Below are positions 1 through 12,469 of a DNA stretch of 64,000 nucleotides, piece after piece. The DNA is taken from positions 41,974,104 through 42,038,103 of the forward strand of contig CM070725.1 in the NCBI GenBank assembly GCA_036346275.1, read 5' to 3'. Source of the DNA: Otatea glauca. Lineage: Eukaryota > Streptophyta > Magnoliopsida > Poales > Poaceae. Position numbers and translations under genes: made by a program. A model generated the notes under the pieces. The model was given only the letters and a program-made list of their open reading frames with translations, did not search any database and was not told where the DNA came from. Numbering within the stretch: the stretch's first letter is position 1; the number at the start of each line of letters is the position of its first letter.

Positions 1-2307
1 TGGTGGGACTGGTTACCACATCCGGGGCCCCCCTCTTGCGCCATGTGAATTACTCTATAACTCGGGAACTCACACCGACCAAGATAATACCAAGGCTAAG
101 ACATTGCAAATTAATCAGCTAGGCTGGCCCATACCAGACATGTGGTTGCATGATTGACTCAGGTCAAAGGCTTGCAAGGTTAAGTCCTTAGAGTGATCAA
201 GGCAAGACTTCCACATACCCTCTGCCCATCGGGCCCACCTTGGCATACTCGCCCCTTGTCACTTGCCCCAATCTAAGTGATTATCACCCAAGTTGATTAC
301 CAAGCACCACGTGTCATCAACAATTCAACATCGTTGCATGACATGACTCGCCACAACAACTCAATCTCATCGTATGACTTCACATGACACACAAGTTCAC
401 ATCATTGTTCCATATTCCATTAGTCCAGATTAATCATTGATGATTCATGTACATATGATGATGTGGCACGGCTAAGCAACTATGACGATCTAACCATCCC
501 ATGTTGATTTCAATATCAACCAACTATAGTGATCCAATCTAGGGTGACAATAGATCATGGCATACAAATGACAAGGTAGGGTATAAATCAAATTGGTAGC
601 TTAACTAGATCCCAATTTAAGTTAAAACAATTGTATACTTGAAATACCATGCAATAGAGTAAAACAATATAGCATTTGTATAAACATGGGTTCAACATGA
701 TCAAAGCACAACTTGCCTTGGAATAGGTTCTGGTCTTGCTCTGGTACTTGATCTTGAGTTGTTGGATCTTCCTCCGAAGCGTCGCACAATTCAACGTCTA
801 CGCGTACCGAAGGAGAAAAGCAAATAAATACCAAAACAGAGAGTAAATAAACTCCAAAAGTCAAATAAAATTCACCATTAAATAGATATCAATTTTTCAA
901 ATTTTTAGAAATTTGAATCACTCAAATCCGAGTTAAAATACAAAAGTTATAGCCTTTTGAAGTTTCAATAAATACTGAAAATACAGAAATTGGAAAATCG
1001 AAATTAACCGAATTATTTTTAGACTGAAAAACCGATTTATTTCGTCATGCTGACGTCAGCCCTGACCCGAGCCGACCAGATGGTGACACGTGTCCCTCAG
1101 TCCATGGACTGGGTCCATGAACTTCACCGGTCCACGGTGCACCCGGTGCACGCGGGTCTTGGACCGCTGACATACGGGACCAGCGCTATGCTGACTCAGC
1201 GCCACCACGACGCATACGCAAACTGCCACGCAAGCGCGACGCGGCTGCCACCTCGGACGAAAGCGTGATGGGGAAGCCACGTGTCGACGAAGCATCACGC
1301 CACGTTGAACGACGGCGCGCGCGGTCCTAGGGTCATCGCCGGCGGCTATAGAGGGTACCTACAGATTCGCCTCGACGAGATGAACATGATGACGCGAGGG
1401 GTCTTGAGTTTCGCGTATAGGAACATGGGCGACGACGTCTTCTTCTTCAATGGCGGTGACTTCCGTGGCTTCCCTCGATTCCGACGATCCCTTAGCGAAT
1501 CAGACGAGCGCACCAGATGAAGCTCGTCGCGGCGGTTCTGGTGATGCAATTGATGACTTCCAAGGGTCACCACCGATGACGAATCGAAGCTTTGAACTTT
1601 TGGCGATGCTCGGCGAGTTCTTCAAATTCCGATGAAATCTCAACGCAATCTCACGATGAAACTTGGGGCTTTGACTGCTAGCTTCGTGGCGAACCTATTG
1701 TGCATCTTAAATACCCAGAAGGGTCCTATATTCGGACGACGAACCTTGGACTCCACGCTCCAGACGGCGGAGGCGCGAGGCAGAGTTCTAATCGGAGACC
1801 AAGACTCTGTGCCTGACACGCGTCCCTATCCAACGGCCAGGACACGAAGTCTTACGTGGCATCATCCGAAACGCCAGATCGCGATCTAACGGCTACAGGA
1901 TTAGGGTTTCTGGAAAACTGGCTTCGCGGGCCGACTTGGGCCGCCAATGATGGGTTTATGAGAACAAAGATTGGGTTACTACTAACATCTGTATTTCTAT
2001 TTCCGCATTTTCCTTTTAAAAAAATTACAGAAATTCATTTAATTAGTTTAAGGCAATAAAAATATCTGGAAAAATCCAATAAAACTCTCATAAATACTTG
2101 GAGGTATTTGTGAACTCAAATAAAATATTTTTGGCAAAACTTTATATTATCTTTGTTATATAACTAATTAATTTCACAAAAGACCAATATACATATTCTG
2201 AAATTAATTCAAATAAATTCCAGAAAAATTCCAATAAATTCCAGAAAATACAAAAGGCACAAATGATATTGAAATAATATCAAAAGGCAAATTTTTGGGA
2301 TGTTACA
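1..2307 (-). mobile_element. Chromovirus (Tekay/Del-like) LTR, partial
   Basis: Read on the minus strand, the block starts at 2307 with TGTAACATCCCAAAAATTTG, the usual start of grass Tekay-type Ty3/gypsy LTRs. An AT-rich stretch with repeated 'attccagaaaa' motifs follows. Around 660-800 the minus strand carries the acidic-reading segment commonly seen near the end of these LTRs. No coding domain is visible. The GC-rich middle (about 1040-1900) holds a TGACGTCA palindrome near 1050 and CACGTG cores near 1086 and 1280, which could be LTR promoter elements. The other LTR end is not seen and probably lies outside the window. The short ORFs here are not credible genes. Confidence 0.5.
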
Positions 2308-2705
2308 TATATGAACCCATGTGATGACCATAAAGAACCCAAGCAACCAAGAAACCACAAACCAACTCATCCAAAGCAGGAAGTGCACAAGAGGATTAGA
2401 GGCTAGACAATTTTTAGCACTAGATTCTTGTATAGGGTAAGGATCCGAGGGTCTAAAAGGTTTGAGAGGTTGTGAAAGAGTAACAATCCCTTATACTTTT
2501 TGAGGTTGTGCTTAAAAAATTTGCGATTGGTCTCACCAAATCTTTCTCTTTTGTTGTGGTTGCTTCAACACTGTTATGTTGGTTCTTTCTACAAGATTAA
2601 TCTTCTTCATTCTTGAGACCGTGCATGTTCGTGTCGTATCTCACAATACTTTGATCCGATCCGGAAGCTGCACACATAAGAAGTGATATCAGAGTGTAAG
2701 GGGAT
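2308..2705 (+). repeat. Copia-like LTR fragment with primer-site-like end
   Basis: The stretch 2407-2680 closely resembles the reverse complement of the sequence flanking the large Tat element (33400-33607 and 46341-46390), so one repeat family occurs twice in opposite orientations. Near 2683 the text reads 'gaagtgatatcagagtg', a diverged match to the tRNA-iMet primer site TGGTATCAGAGC that follows copia LTRs. This suggests an LTR end followed by a leader. No TSD was found and the internal domain is not recognisable. Confidence 0.45.
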
Positions 2706-4721
2706 TCCTACATCCTTCTTCTCGTTCGCCTCAAATACGGTTAGAGCTAGAAGAAAAATCCAGGTTGCTGCGTGTAACATTTATTTTCCTCTATAATTTC
2801 TATATAATAGCTTATTCAAAAAACTACCCAAGGAACCAGAATTCCTATAGGATAGCTCAATTCCCATGGAGAGCTTCTCCATAGCAAGAAGAACCAGGAA
2901 CTTCTTGGATAGGGTTTTCTGTGCAGTTAACTGTAACTTAAGCGGTCCCTATCCGACCGAACCATTAGATCGAGGCGACAGAACAGCCCGTATCACTAAG
3001 CTACATTGTTTGCTACAATAGAAAATCGGCATAGAGTGTTGCTATAGCACTCCGAAAAGATCCAAGCCATTGCTTTTTGATCCAGCGGTCCATGTGCAAC
3101 TGCCAAAATTGTATTTACAGATGGACTACACTGGATCTCTTTCCCTTCTCCTTGGTCGTGAGTATTGAGTAGTCAACCAAACACAACAACAAAATATGAG
3201 AAGAGTTAATCACTTCACTGAAATTAAATGAAAAAATGCACATAATATCTGATGGTCCAATCAAATCAAAGTCTTCCCATTGGAAAGTAATGGCAAATTT
3301 GACAAGAACACAACTAAGCGGAACATACCAGCACATTGGCCATGATGACAGCCTCCAAGGGTTAACTTACAAAAGCTTAGTGTTTAAAGGCTGAACACAG
3401 CAATAACTTGGCACTAAGCGAAGTCACATCCCCCGTCCTGTTTCTACCGAAAAATGGAAACAGAAACTAACATTTGAGCTGACTAATGTTGGTCACAGTA
3501 AGTTCTTTGTGTGACTGCACTCTCCAAAATGTGCTGGCAACGCAGCCAAGTTTCTGATCGATGAAGTAAATTCGGGACAGCAAGACTGGTAAACAGTTAA
3601 GCACAGAGGTCTCGGTCGGTCTCATTCGGAGTTGAAAATCATAACAATCCACATAGCACAAAGAAAAGTCAGCATCAGCAATTCCACAGGATAGCAGAAA
3701 AGCACTACGCGCTTCGAAGCTATGTACAAGGAACTACCCCATGTGCAACAACATTCAGGATCATATTAAAATAACACACGGCTCAGGCAACTAGATTTTT
3801 AGAGGTAACATGGCAAGACCTAATTCACAAAACTTACTCGATACAACATGAGACTTTGGAGGAACTAGACATATTTCATCATATAGAGACAAACAGACAA
3901 GTAGCCTCACAACTTTCTCATTATATCATTGGATGTTTCCAAACTTAGGCCAGTAAGTTGCATGTTTCAGTGGCCTACTTAATGTTTGATATTCAGCTGC
4001 TGTCTGAAAGGAATCACTTGAAGTAGGCCCAGAACATCCCTAATAGACACGATAAGAATAACTTCACAAAAATGATTCCTGTATCTACAATATGTCGGAC
4101 GAAGTATCTCTTAATTCTTAAATCACAGGGACATAGTAAATCGCAGAAAGCTGACAGGAACTTTCAGATCCACTAGTGAAATCTTACGGAGAAACAACTT
4201 CACTGCAGATGAAAGCTAAGGATGCACTAAAAAGATAGTCACAAATAGGACCCCACTGCTCCAACCATTTAACCCAAGTTAGCTACATGAAATTCGTTGT
4301 GTTCAACTAATAACATCCCAGTTAATCACATGCATGTTACGATATCTTTGTCATGTAGATTCTGCGCGTATTGGTTCATTCAGAAAATGTTTTTGAAGAA
4401 AAGTTCATTCAGAATTTCAGTGGGTAAAAACCTTACATGTTGCAAGGAAAAAGAGCAAAAAACGTAAATATAACAAAGTGACATTTTGTTTGGACAAAGT
4501 AAGAAACAAATCTACAAAGGAAATATGCAAGCCAATTTTGTTGTTTCGCAGTATAATATGAGGTATAAATGGCTTATTGCTCACCAAGACACCAACCAAT
4601 GCAGCATTGCACAATCAGAGGGTCGAGCTGATCATGGCCACATCAAATAGCATAAAAGAAGCAGGCAGCTTAACACATTTGCAGTTTTGTCTCTTTTGAT
4701 TCCTAATCAAAACAAATTTAC

Positions 4722-4871
4722 CTGATGAAAGAGACTCGGTAAAAGTATAAAATACAGGAATAGGGGGACAGATAGTCAAGCATAACTGAATTTCTTCAAG
4801 GTTATCAAGAGGAATGAGAGGATCTAGCGACATGTTGGCAAAAGACCAATAAAATCCAATATTGGTTGGTT
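4722..4871 (-). other. Candidate exon of an unrecognised gene remnant
   Basis: On the minus strand a 150-bp segment is bounded by an acceptor-like 'accag' and a donor-like CAG|GTAAAT. One frame is open throughout and includes LDPLIPLDNLEEIQLC. No family is recognised. It may be a remnant of a host gene carried by a transposon, or chance. Confidence 0.22.
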
Positions 4872-5197
4872 CTGGTATATTTAATTATGCAACCCAACTT
4901 CCTCTTCACTTAGCTAGTTGACTAGAAAACAAAAATTCCCAAGTTTTCACATCCATAAAAAAGGACTTCGAACACACACACACACCAGTGGCAAATAATC
5001 GAGCTCAAAGAAGCTTCTTGTGAAGCTTGAGCGTAACAACCACTCATAACTAGTTACATGCATCTACATCTTTTAATCCTAAACAGGAAAGCAGTTCCTA
5101 AACCAGCTTCCCACTTTAAGATACAATTTTGATAATCAACAGAATAAATATGATAGTAGTATCCTTTCTATGTATTAAAAGAAGGTAACTGACTTAC

Positions 5198-5274
5198 CGG
5201 TTTCTTTTCACATGTATTCTTAAAATGTTGTTCATGACCATCCTCCATTTGAGTCCCGAACTCCTGTTGTCCAC
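5198..5274 (-). other. Candidate exon of an unrecognised gene remnant
   Basis: A 77-bp minus-strand segment sits between acceptor-like 'cttatcag' and a strong donor GTAAGT. One frame is open (GGQQEFGTQMEDGHEQHFKN) and hydrophilic. It could belong with the candidate exon at 4722-4871. The support is splice-site shape only. Confidence 0.25.
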
Positions 5275-5829
5275 CTGATAAGAAGGCATGTGCTGAATGA
5301 CATAAAAAAAATTGTAGATACAAGGAGAATAACTATCCAGACGCTTCCTACGATAAACCTTATTCTGATAAAAAAAAAGTGTGAAATAAAGAGTTCATTA
5401 TATATTTTTTAAAATAAATAAACGGTTCATCAAATATGTAGTTATGCACATCCTATCCCCTGAAATATGTGCTAACAGGGTGCAAGAACGCATACCAGAA
5501 AGTGTCCTCAAGGCAGAAATATGTCAAATGCTCCACTTGTTAGGTAAAAAATTGATAGTTTCCCCTTCTTATTTCCACATTATGAACATATTGATCCATA
5601 ATCCCTAGATTACCAAACTAGCAACGCGAAGCAAATACAGCTAGCACATGAACCTTCAGGCACTGCGTTTAGAATAATGGTATGGATCAATAATCTGTGA
5701 GAAGATATGTCACCTAGATGCATGTAATACAACGATGTACACCACATAAGTCAGCCACTTCACAAGATTGTCTATGATATCAATATTTTCTATTCAAAAA
5801 ATTAGTAAGAGTAATTGTTCTATATATAA

Positions 5830-6696
5830 TGGTTAGTTATTGAATTTCACAAAAACCTCTTTGGCCCTCCTGATTCAAATTCTTTTAAGCTGAATGAGGA
5901 AATGTGTGACGAAATACCCATGATTAGTTCTGAGGTAAAATACCTGCTTACTTGGCCTTTTTCTGAGAAAGAAGTCAACGAGGCAATATTTCTAATGGAA
6001 CACAATAAAGCCTCTGGTCTTGATGGATTCCCTGCTGAATTTTATCAGTATTTCTGGGAATTGACCAAAGATGATTTGATGGAAATGTTCCCGGATTTTC
6101 GTAAGGGTGTTCTTCCCATTGAAAGGTTAAATTTTGGGCTTATTACCTTGCTACCCAAGAAGAATGATGCCAGCCAAAACCAACAATATAGGCTGATTTG
6201 CCTTACTAATGTTAGCTTTAAAATTTTCTCAAAAGTGCTAACAAATAGATTGACACCAGATGCTGGCTTGGTTATTAGCCCAACACAATCTGCCTTCTTA
6301 GTTTTTTCCTGGCAGATATATTATGCAGGGTGTGGTGGTGTTGCATGAGTGCATCCATGAACTTCATAGGAAAGAAAATGAACGGTGTAGCTTTTAAACT
6401 AGATTTTGAGAAAACCTATTATAAGATTACATTGGACTTTCTTCAACAAGTTTTAAGAATCAAAGGTTATTCCCCCCTTGTGGTGTAGACGGATTGCATC
6501 TTTGGTCCAAAGTGGGAGTGTCGATATTGAAGTTAATGATAATGTAGGTCACCCTTTTAGGACTTACAAGGGCCTTAGCCAAGAGGATCCTCTCTCCTCA
6601 CTGCTTTTTAACGTTGTGACTGATATTCTGAGTATCGTTATTATGAGAGGAAAAAACCAGGGTAAGTTTGATGGGGGTAGTACCTCACCTTGTTGA
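5830..6696 (+). pseudogene. LINE reverse transcriptase, N-terminal half, decayed
   Basis: Encodes the first part of a plant non-LTR retrotransposon reverse transcriptase. Visible in order are NLFGPPDSNSF, the finger motif HNKASGLDGFPAEFYQYFW, a LITLLPKKNDA block, the palm entry LICLTNVSFKIFSKVLTNRL, SPTQSAF, and, after frame changes near 6310-6480, FKLDFEKTYYKI and GLSQEDPLSSLLFN (usual form GxRQGDPLSP). Stops and frameshifts break it. The catalytic YADD region and everything after it are missing: recognisable LINE sequence stops at about 6696 and resumes near 8432 with a C-terminal segment. The copy is dead. Confidence 0.8.
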
Positions 6697-8431
6697 TAAC
6701 TAGCAGGGTAGCCTATGTATTTACATGACTAGATTTGTTATATATCATGTACAATTGTTTCATGTTTTGCTTAACTATAAGTCGATTTTACTGGTAATTA
6801 AAGTGGATCGGATGCCCAAGAGGGAGTGAATTGGATTCTTTTGGCAACAAAGGCTTAATAAAAAAATTTGAATTTTACTAACCCAAAGTGCCTATGGTTT
6901 TTAGCATAGTTTAGCAACCTAATTCCCACCCTACATGATTCTAGTAATCTAATAATTGAAATGCTCCAAAGTAAATGCTGAAATGTAAAAGAGATAAGGA
7001 GTACAACCAATTTTTACCAAGGTCTCGTAGATTCGACGATCGCCCATACTTATCGTTGGAACACTCTCGCAAAAGTCTAGCTCTGACTTGAAACCATGCA
7101 AGGAATTAAGCCATCGCCCGTGGTAGTCCTTCTCCATTCTGGATAGGTGGACTCCAAACCTTCACAAGAATCCTAGAGCCTTCCACAAGCACTTCCACGG
7201 AAGGTCATTGAGCCAACATCTTGAAGTCACGATTCACAACTAGCTACCAAACCTCACCAAGCTCAAGCTACTAGTCGTAAACCCCCTTAATAGTATGGAC
7301 AAAAGAAAAACACAAAACACAACTCCTTGGATCATTTTGTCTTAAGGTCCTTAATCTTCATGCCATCAATACAACCATGTGGGGATCCATGAATACCAAG
7401 AACACTCATTTTGCCAATGTCAAGCACTAACTCATATTAGAACATTTAAATAGGGTTAATCTTGACAAAAACACATCATTAATCACCAAAACATAAAAAC
7501 ACTGAAATTAGGAGCCTAGATGCATAATTAAATTAGCTTTGAGATGTTTACATGCAATTAAATGGACATTTACAATTATAAATAGCTTCTAACCAGAATA
7601 CTTCTTGAGGGAACATTCTTGAAGTTTTGGTATAAATTTTTTCATCTAGTTTAGTACGTTCTTGGGTAATAGAAATGTATGATTCAAATACACCTGTTAA
7701 TTAAAAGCATTCTTTTAGGAAGCTACTAATATTCTAACTTTATCTATTTTACTTTTCCAGCTCCCCTCATCTATTGCTCCTTGTCCCTCACTAAGTATCC
7801 TTCCACCAAGACTTGAAGTAAGATACTAATTATTCTTACTGGTTGTTGCTATACCCTGCATCCTCTTCCACTACCTGTCCCACTACTCACTGCATTGCAG
7901 CTGCATTGATTGATTAGCATGATATCATATCCTAGGAACTGTTTTACCATGCTTTGCATGCCCGCACAACTCTCCGCTATCGTTCGCGAAGTGCCTTGCT
8001 TGTCCTCAAGTTCACCCTTGACTACTTTGATCTCATCCTGTGGCGCGTGCCTAGGTTCTACTCCACCTAACCTAGTGTGCGTCATCTTATTCTCCTTACC
8101 AACAATGTCATATTGCATAGAGATACATGAACCGGTGACAAACACGTATTCATGCATGATTGCCTTACATCATATTTGCATTTGGAACCAGCACACCATG
8201 CATAGAATTAACACTACCAATGCAATCTCATGTTGTGTTGCCACCAGTGACTTCTTACATCAAGCTTCCAATATCACTCTCCAGCATATTCTCCCACATT
8301 ACTTGGTCCAAATAATGTTGATCAAACCCGTAGGAAACAACAAAGGAGTTATGTTTGTTAACCGCGTCCAATATTGTTCTCCACATTCACATAGTGAAAC
8401 ATTCTTTGGATGATTTTATTCTCTTGTGATA
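6697..8431. repeat. Unassigned, partly LTR-like sequence between two LINE segments
   Basis: No coherent coding sequence. Near 6807 the text 'ggatgcccaagagggagtgaattgg' resembles the start of a common grass copia LTR family, and a related form occurs near 10540. The short ORFs at 7849-8413 show no domain. The block replaces the central part of a LINE (end of the RT domain), but no TSD bounding it was found. Confidence 0.3.
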
Positions 8432-8987
8432 AGACAACGTCAATTTTCATCGGTGATGGGGAACAAGTGAGGTTTTGAGAGGATGTGTGGCTGGGTTATA
8501 AGGCCCTGAAACAAACTGCCCCAAATCTGTATAATATAGCATATGAAAAAGATATCACTCTTGCTAGTGCCTTAGAAGAGGGTTCTTTGAAAATTCCCTT
8601 TAGAAGAACTTCGTTGGGTGAAAACCTGGATAGTTAGAACTTGGAACCCACTTGTAGCTGCATGCTCGACTGTGGTTTCAACTGATGGTAGAGACACAAT
8701 CAAATGGAGTCTGACCAAAACTGGGATATTTTCAGTGCATTCTCTTTAGCATTGGTAAACTCTATTGTATCTTTTCCTCAGAAGTTTATCTGGAAAACCA
8801 AAATCCCCTTGAAAATTAAAGTCTTCCTGTGGTACATTTGGAAAGGGGTTATCTTGAGTTCTTGACAAAAGATAAACTGTGTAAAAGAAATTGGAAAAAG
8901 CAGGACAAGTGATGTTGCTTTTGCTCATCACACGAGACTATTGAACATTTTGTTCATTAAGTGTGCTGTAGCACAGTACGTTCGGAC

Positions 8988-9919
8988 TGTTTTTTTTTTA
9001 AGCCAGCAATTGCTGGGCCTGTATTAGAAAGGATATAAAAAAAATAAAAGTTATGTTACAGGTAACACAAGCAACGCTTGTGATAAAAAAGGATGCCGCT
9101 CTTTATAGGAGAAAACCGAGGAAGGGGGACACTGATTGCTACACATCATTGCTTGCCCTTGTTAACTCTTTTCATTGCTTGTCCTTGTTAACTCTTTTCA
9201 TTGCTTTGCTCCAGCCATCTCCCAAAGCTTAGCCTCTTCCTTGATGAGGGCTAGGATCTCACAGTGCGTCGATATTTTGTTTTGAAAGACACATCTGTTT
9301 CTCTCCTTCCACCATTGCCAAGTTATAAGAATGATCAGTGTGCTTGCAACCTTTGTGAAAGCCGGTAGGGAGTGCACCCATTTCAGCCACCAATCCTCAA
9401 TTGTCATCGTCGATTCCCAATGTGTTTGATTGAGTATCGACAGGTGGAGCCATTGAGCTATTCTGGTCCATGTTTGTCGAACTGTCGGGCAATCGATGAA
9501 GAGGTATGTTACAGTTTCAAGGTTTCTGTTGCACATTTGGCAAAAATATTGGTTTGGCCATTCTCGAAGCTGCACCTTTGAGTTGTCCATATTCTATCTT
9601 GCAGCATCAACCAAGCAAAAAACTTACAGCTTAAGGGTGCCTATGCCTTCCAAATGATAGTTCGATAAGAAGTTTCAACTAAACCAATAAACTGTGCTCA
9701 ATAGACTGAGGACATTGAATATGCTCCATCTATTGTTAGTTTCCATTGGATCTCATCTTCAATGTCTGGGTTTATGTCAATATGTTGCACCTTACCCTAT
9801 AAGCTAACATATCAAAGGTAAGACAATATCGAATGTCTCGTATCCTGTTCATGTCTTGGATAATAGTTGTGACTGTCCTATTCTTTCTTCTTAAGTGTGC
9901 ATATAGTTTTGGGGCTAAG
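8988..9919 (-). mobile_element. 5'-truncated LINE inserted in another LINE, 13-bp TSD
   Basis: AGTACGTTCGGAC occurs at 8975-8987 and again at 9920-9932, flanking a 932-bp block. The block begins on the plus strand with a run of T (a minus-strand poly(A) tail) and carries a LINE C-terminus on the minus strand. Long variable TSD, A-tail and 5' truncation are the signature of target-primed reverse transcription. It interrupts a plus-strand LINE exactly between its FFIKC-type segment and its C-terminal tail. Confidence 0.9.
9198..9760 (-). pseudogene. LINE zf-RVT domain fragment
   Basis: The minus strand reads NQYFCQMCNRNLETVTYLFIDCPTVRQTW, a zinc-binding pattern (CxxC, then aromatic/Cys) typical of the region after RT in plant LINEs, followed by IILITWQWWKERNRCVF and a C-terminal stop at 9198. 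A frameshift near 9590 separates it from the upstream part (CKFFAWLMLQDRIWTTQR). It is clearly related to the C-terminus of the LINE at 30877-31938, so both belong to one family. Confidence 0.8.
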
Positions 9920-10483
9920 AGTACGTTCGGACAGTTGCAGCAGCTTTTATTGGTTTCTCCCCACCTTGTAGTATAACTAACATGTTTGGAATGTGGTTGC
10001 CTGGGTTTGGGAAGCCACTAAGGAAGTTGATCAGTATGGGTACAGCTACACTTTTCTGGGCTATTAGGCGAGCTAGAAATTCTGCATGTTTTGATGCTAA
10101 GTGGCCTTCACATCCTAATCGAGTTGTGTTTGCAATGTGCTATTGGATTTGCACCTGGGTGACTATGCAGAAACAGGACAGAGGAGACCTAGAGCAAGGC
10201 GCTTAGAAGATGGAGCTGGTGGCTATGGAGGTCTTCAGAAGAACTTGGGGCTGGGGCAATGCGAGTGGACTCCTGGAATGAAGCTGAAGCTAGATAGGTC
10301 TTTTGAGGAAAATGATCTGCTTTGAGTGCGTATGTACTGCTTAAGATACTCTGTTTTTGTTGCTTTTCTTTTGTTTTGTTCATTTCTGGCTGTAAGAACT
10401 ATCGTTGGTTATCTGTTCCCTAGTGGACAGAGGCTGGGGATTAATACAAGTGTCTCCTTGGTCTGAGAAATAATGGTTCGTTA

Positions 10484-11600
10484 TTGGCTCATTCCATCTG
10501 TGATTCTGTATTCCAGCTTTTGTTGAATCATGTGAAGGACCGATGTGGCGATCAGAGGAGGTGAATGATCACAATTAATTCTTTTTCCCCACTCAATAGA
10601 TCTAACCAAAACCTCACTTGAAACACTTAAACGTAAAAGAGCAAATAGAGAAAATCTTGGTCTTGAACTTGCTCGTGGGTTTGTGATGATCAAGATGATC
10701 TTGGATATTCTCCCACTTATCACAGCAAGCAAGAACACAAGAAACAAAAACCTCAAATGCGATCTACAAAAGTTTCTCAAAGATTAAGTAAAGAGATCGA
10801 ATTCTTGCAAAAGATTGCCTAAATGATGAGGATATGATCTGAAAAAGATTCATCCATCAATCAAACATCATTGGCATAAGAAGCACAAGCAAGTAGAAGG
10901 AGTGGAGCCAAATCCAACTTGCGAGAATGTAAATTGCAAGAAATTAAATTGTGAAATTTAAAAAGCAAGTAGAAGGAGGGGAAGCAAATCCAAATTGCGA
11001 GAATGTAAATTGCAAGAAATTAAATTGTAGAATTAAAATGCTGAATTTAAGACATAATGTAAATGCTAAAAAAATTAAATTCAGAAAAGTAAAGAAGTAA
11101 AAGTTTATTTCTTTGGAGGAAGATTTACAAAACCTCACAACAAGGTGGGTAAAACTCAAAGGAGCACACAAAACTTTCAAGAGGGGAGGGTTACCCCTAC
11201 CCCTCTATTTATACTACTCTTGAATCATCCTCCACCTTTGGATAAATTCTACTTGGCCCTCAAGTAACCTCATCAAGGAATGAGATTGAGTCATTCTCCA
11301 CCCTTAAATGAGTTCTACTTAGCCCTCAAAAAACCTCATCAAAGATTGAGATTCACTCAAGCTAACTTGACCGCTACTCTATCCTCTTAACCGCAATCCA
11401 ACGGCTCTCCTTGATCCGAGCAACCCCAAGTTAGTATCTCAGCCGTTCACTTGCCTTCTAGGCTCACAGCGACTCCGTCTCCCGTCATCCTCCGACGATC
11501 CCCAACTGTCTGGACCTTCGACGCACCTCACCTAATCCCGATCATCCTCCGCCTCACCAAGACCTAGCACCGTCGTCCTGCAACCATAAAAAATAAGGAA
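10484..11600. repeat. LTR-like region with a 76-bp tandem duplication
   Basis: The block after the LINE tail has a 'gatcagaggaggtgaatgatcac' start that resembles copia-type LTR sequence also seen near 6807. A direct duplication is plain: 'aagcaagtagaagga' begins at 10887 and again at 10963, and the two copies stay alike for about 72-76 bp ('gcgagaatgtaaattgcaag'). No protein domain is visible. The last part (11200-11600) resembles an untranslated leader. Confidence 0.35.
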
Positions 11601-12352
11601 ATCCATCACATAGCAACGCATCCGTTTTCTTGCTCGTTGCGCGTTAGCACGCGCATCTGTTTTCTTGCTCTGTTTAAAATGATATACAATAATTATCCAA
11701 TTGCTAAAAATAAATCATATTCCTAACTCAAATACAGTCAAATACTCATCAACAACATAGTTAGATCTCCGCATAGTCTTTCAATATGTATCAATTAGTT
11801 TGTAAATCCAACTCTTTTCAGCAGTTGGACTGACTATACTTAAGAGAAAATGCAGATCGTACACAGATGGAGATAAATCTCGAATGACTAAGTATCAAGA
11901 TGTTGGATCTCAAAATATACTAAAAAACAAGAAGGCCTGCTAGGTCAATCCATCAGGTTATATGTTTGTAGTCCGAAGACTATAGTATGATTACTATAGG
12001 AAATTCACTACATAAGATAGAATCAACTATGACGCTCTGAATTAAACCACTGGTAAATGAAGAAAAAGGGGGGAAGCGATGAAAGAATGGAGCATGGGCA
12101 CTAACTAATGAAAAGAGAGCTGTCATGTCTAATGAAAACAGAGAGCACATCACAAAAAAATACAAAATAATTGAGAGATCGACTTGCAGCAAAGTTGAGA
12201 AAATCATATTGCATTTACATCAACAAAGTCAGTGTACATCCTACAGAATGAATAGTTTATCCACCAATCTGTCATGTGTTCGCACAAATACTTATCCCAG
12301 CAGCATCAATCAACTATTTACCATCAGTATGTAAGACAACAAAGTATCACAC
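11601..12352. other. No recognisable feature
   Basis: AT-rich sequence with only short unsupported ORFs on both strands (longest 75 codons). No repeat boundary, TSD or domain was seen. Confidence 0.3.
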
Positions 12353-12432
12353 AATGCATTTACTAAATCCATCTGAATGCATTTTAAACACAAATGCATT
12401 TATTAAATCCATCTGAATGCAATTTAAACACA
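12353..12432. repeat. 40-bp direct repeat, two copies
   Basis: 'aatgcattta(c/t)taaatcc' followed by 'atctgaatgca' and 'tttaaacacaa' is repeated head to tail at 12353-12392 and 12393-12432 with two visible differences. Confidence 0.85.
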
Positions 12433-12469
12433 AGATCATCTGAGAAGTTTTACCAAGAATGACACCTTC

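Larger units (their letters stand above)
2706..5829. other. Unassigned region with possible splice-site-bounded fragments
   Basis: No convincing gene or complete element. About 2930-3110 resembles the MITE at 15111-15316 (similar 'gtaacttaagc' terminus and 'tgtttgctacaat' core), but its ends are not clean. Two splice-like exon candidates on the minus strand are listed separately. The rest is AT-rich and unrecognised. Confidence 0.3.
8432..10475 (+). pseudogene. LINE C-terminal region, split by a nested insertion
   Basis: On the plus strand 8432-8974 encodes the segment after the RT: GDGEQVRF*EDVWLGYKAL, then KFIWKTKIPLKIKVFLWYIW, the zf-RVT region that follows RT in plant LINEs. It is interrupted at 8975 by another LINE and resumes at 9933 with FGMWLPGFGKPL and LFWAIRRARNSACFD, the usual C-terminal tail. 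An untranslated tail with 'ggggattaatacaag' runs to about 10475. In-frame stops and frameshifts show it is inactive. It may be the 3' part of the element whose 5' part lies at 5830-6696. Confidence 0.7.
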
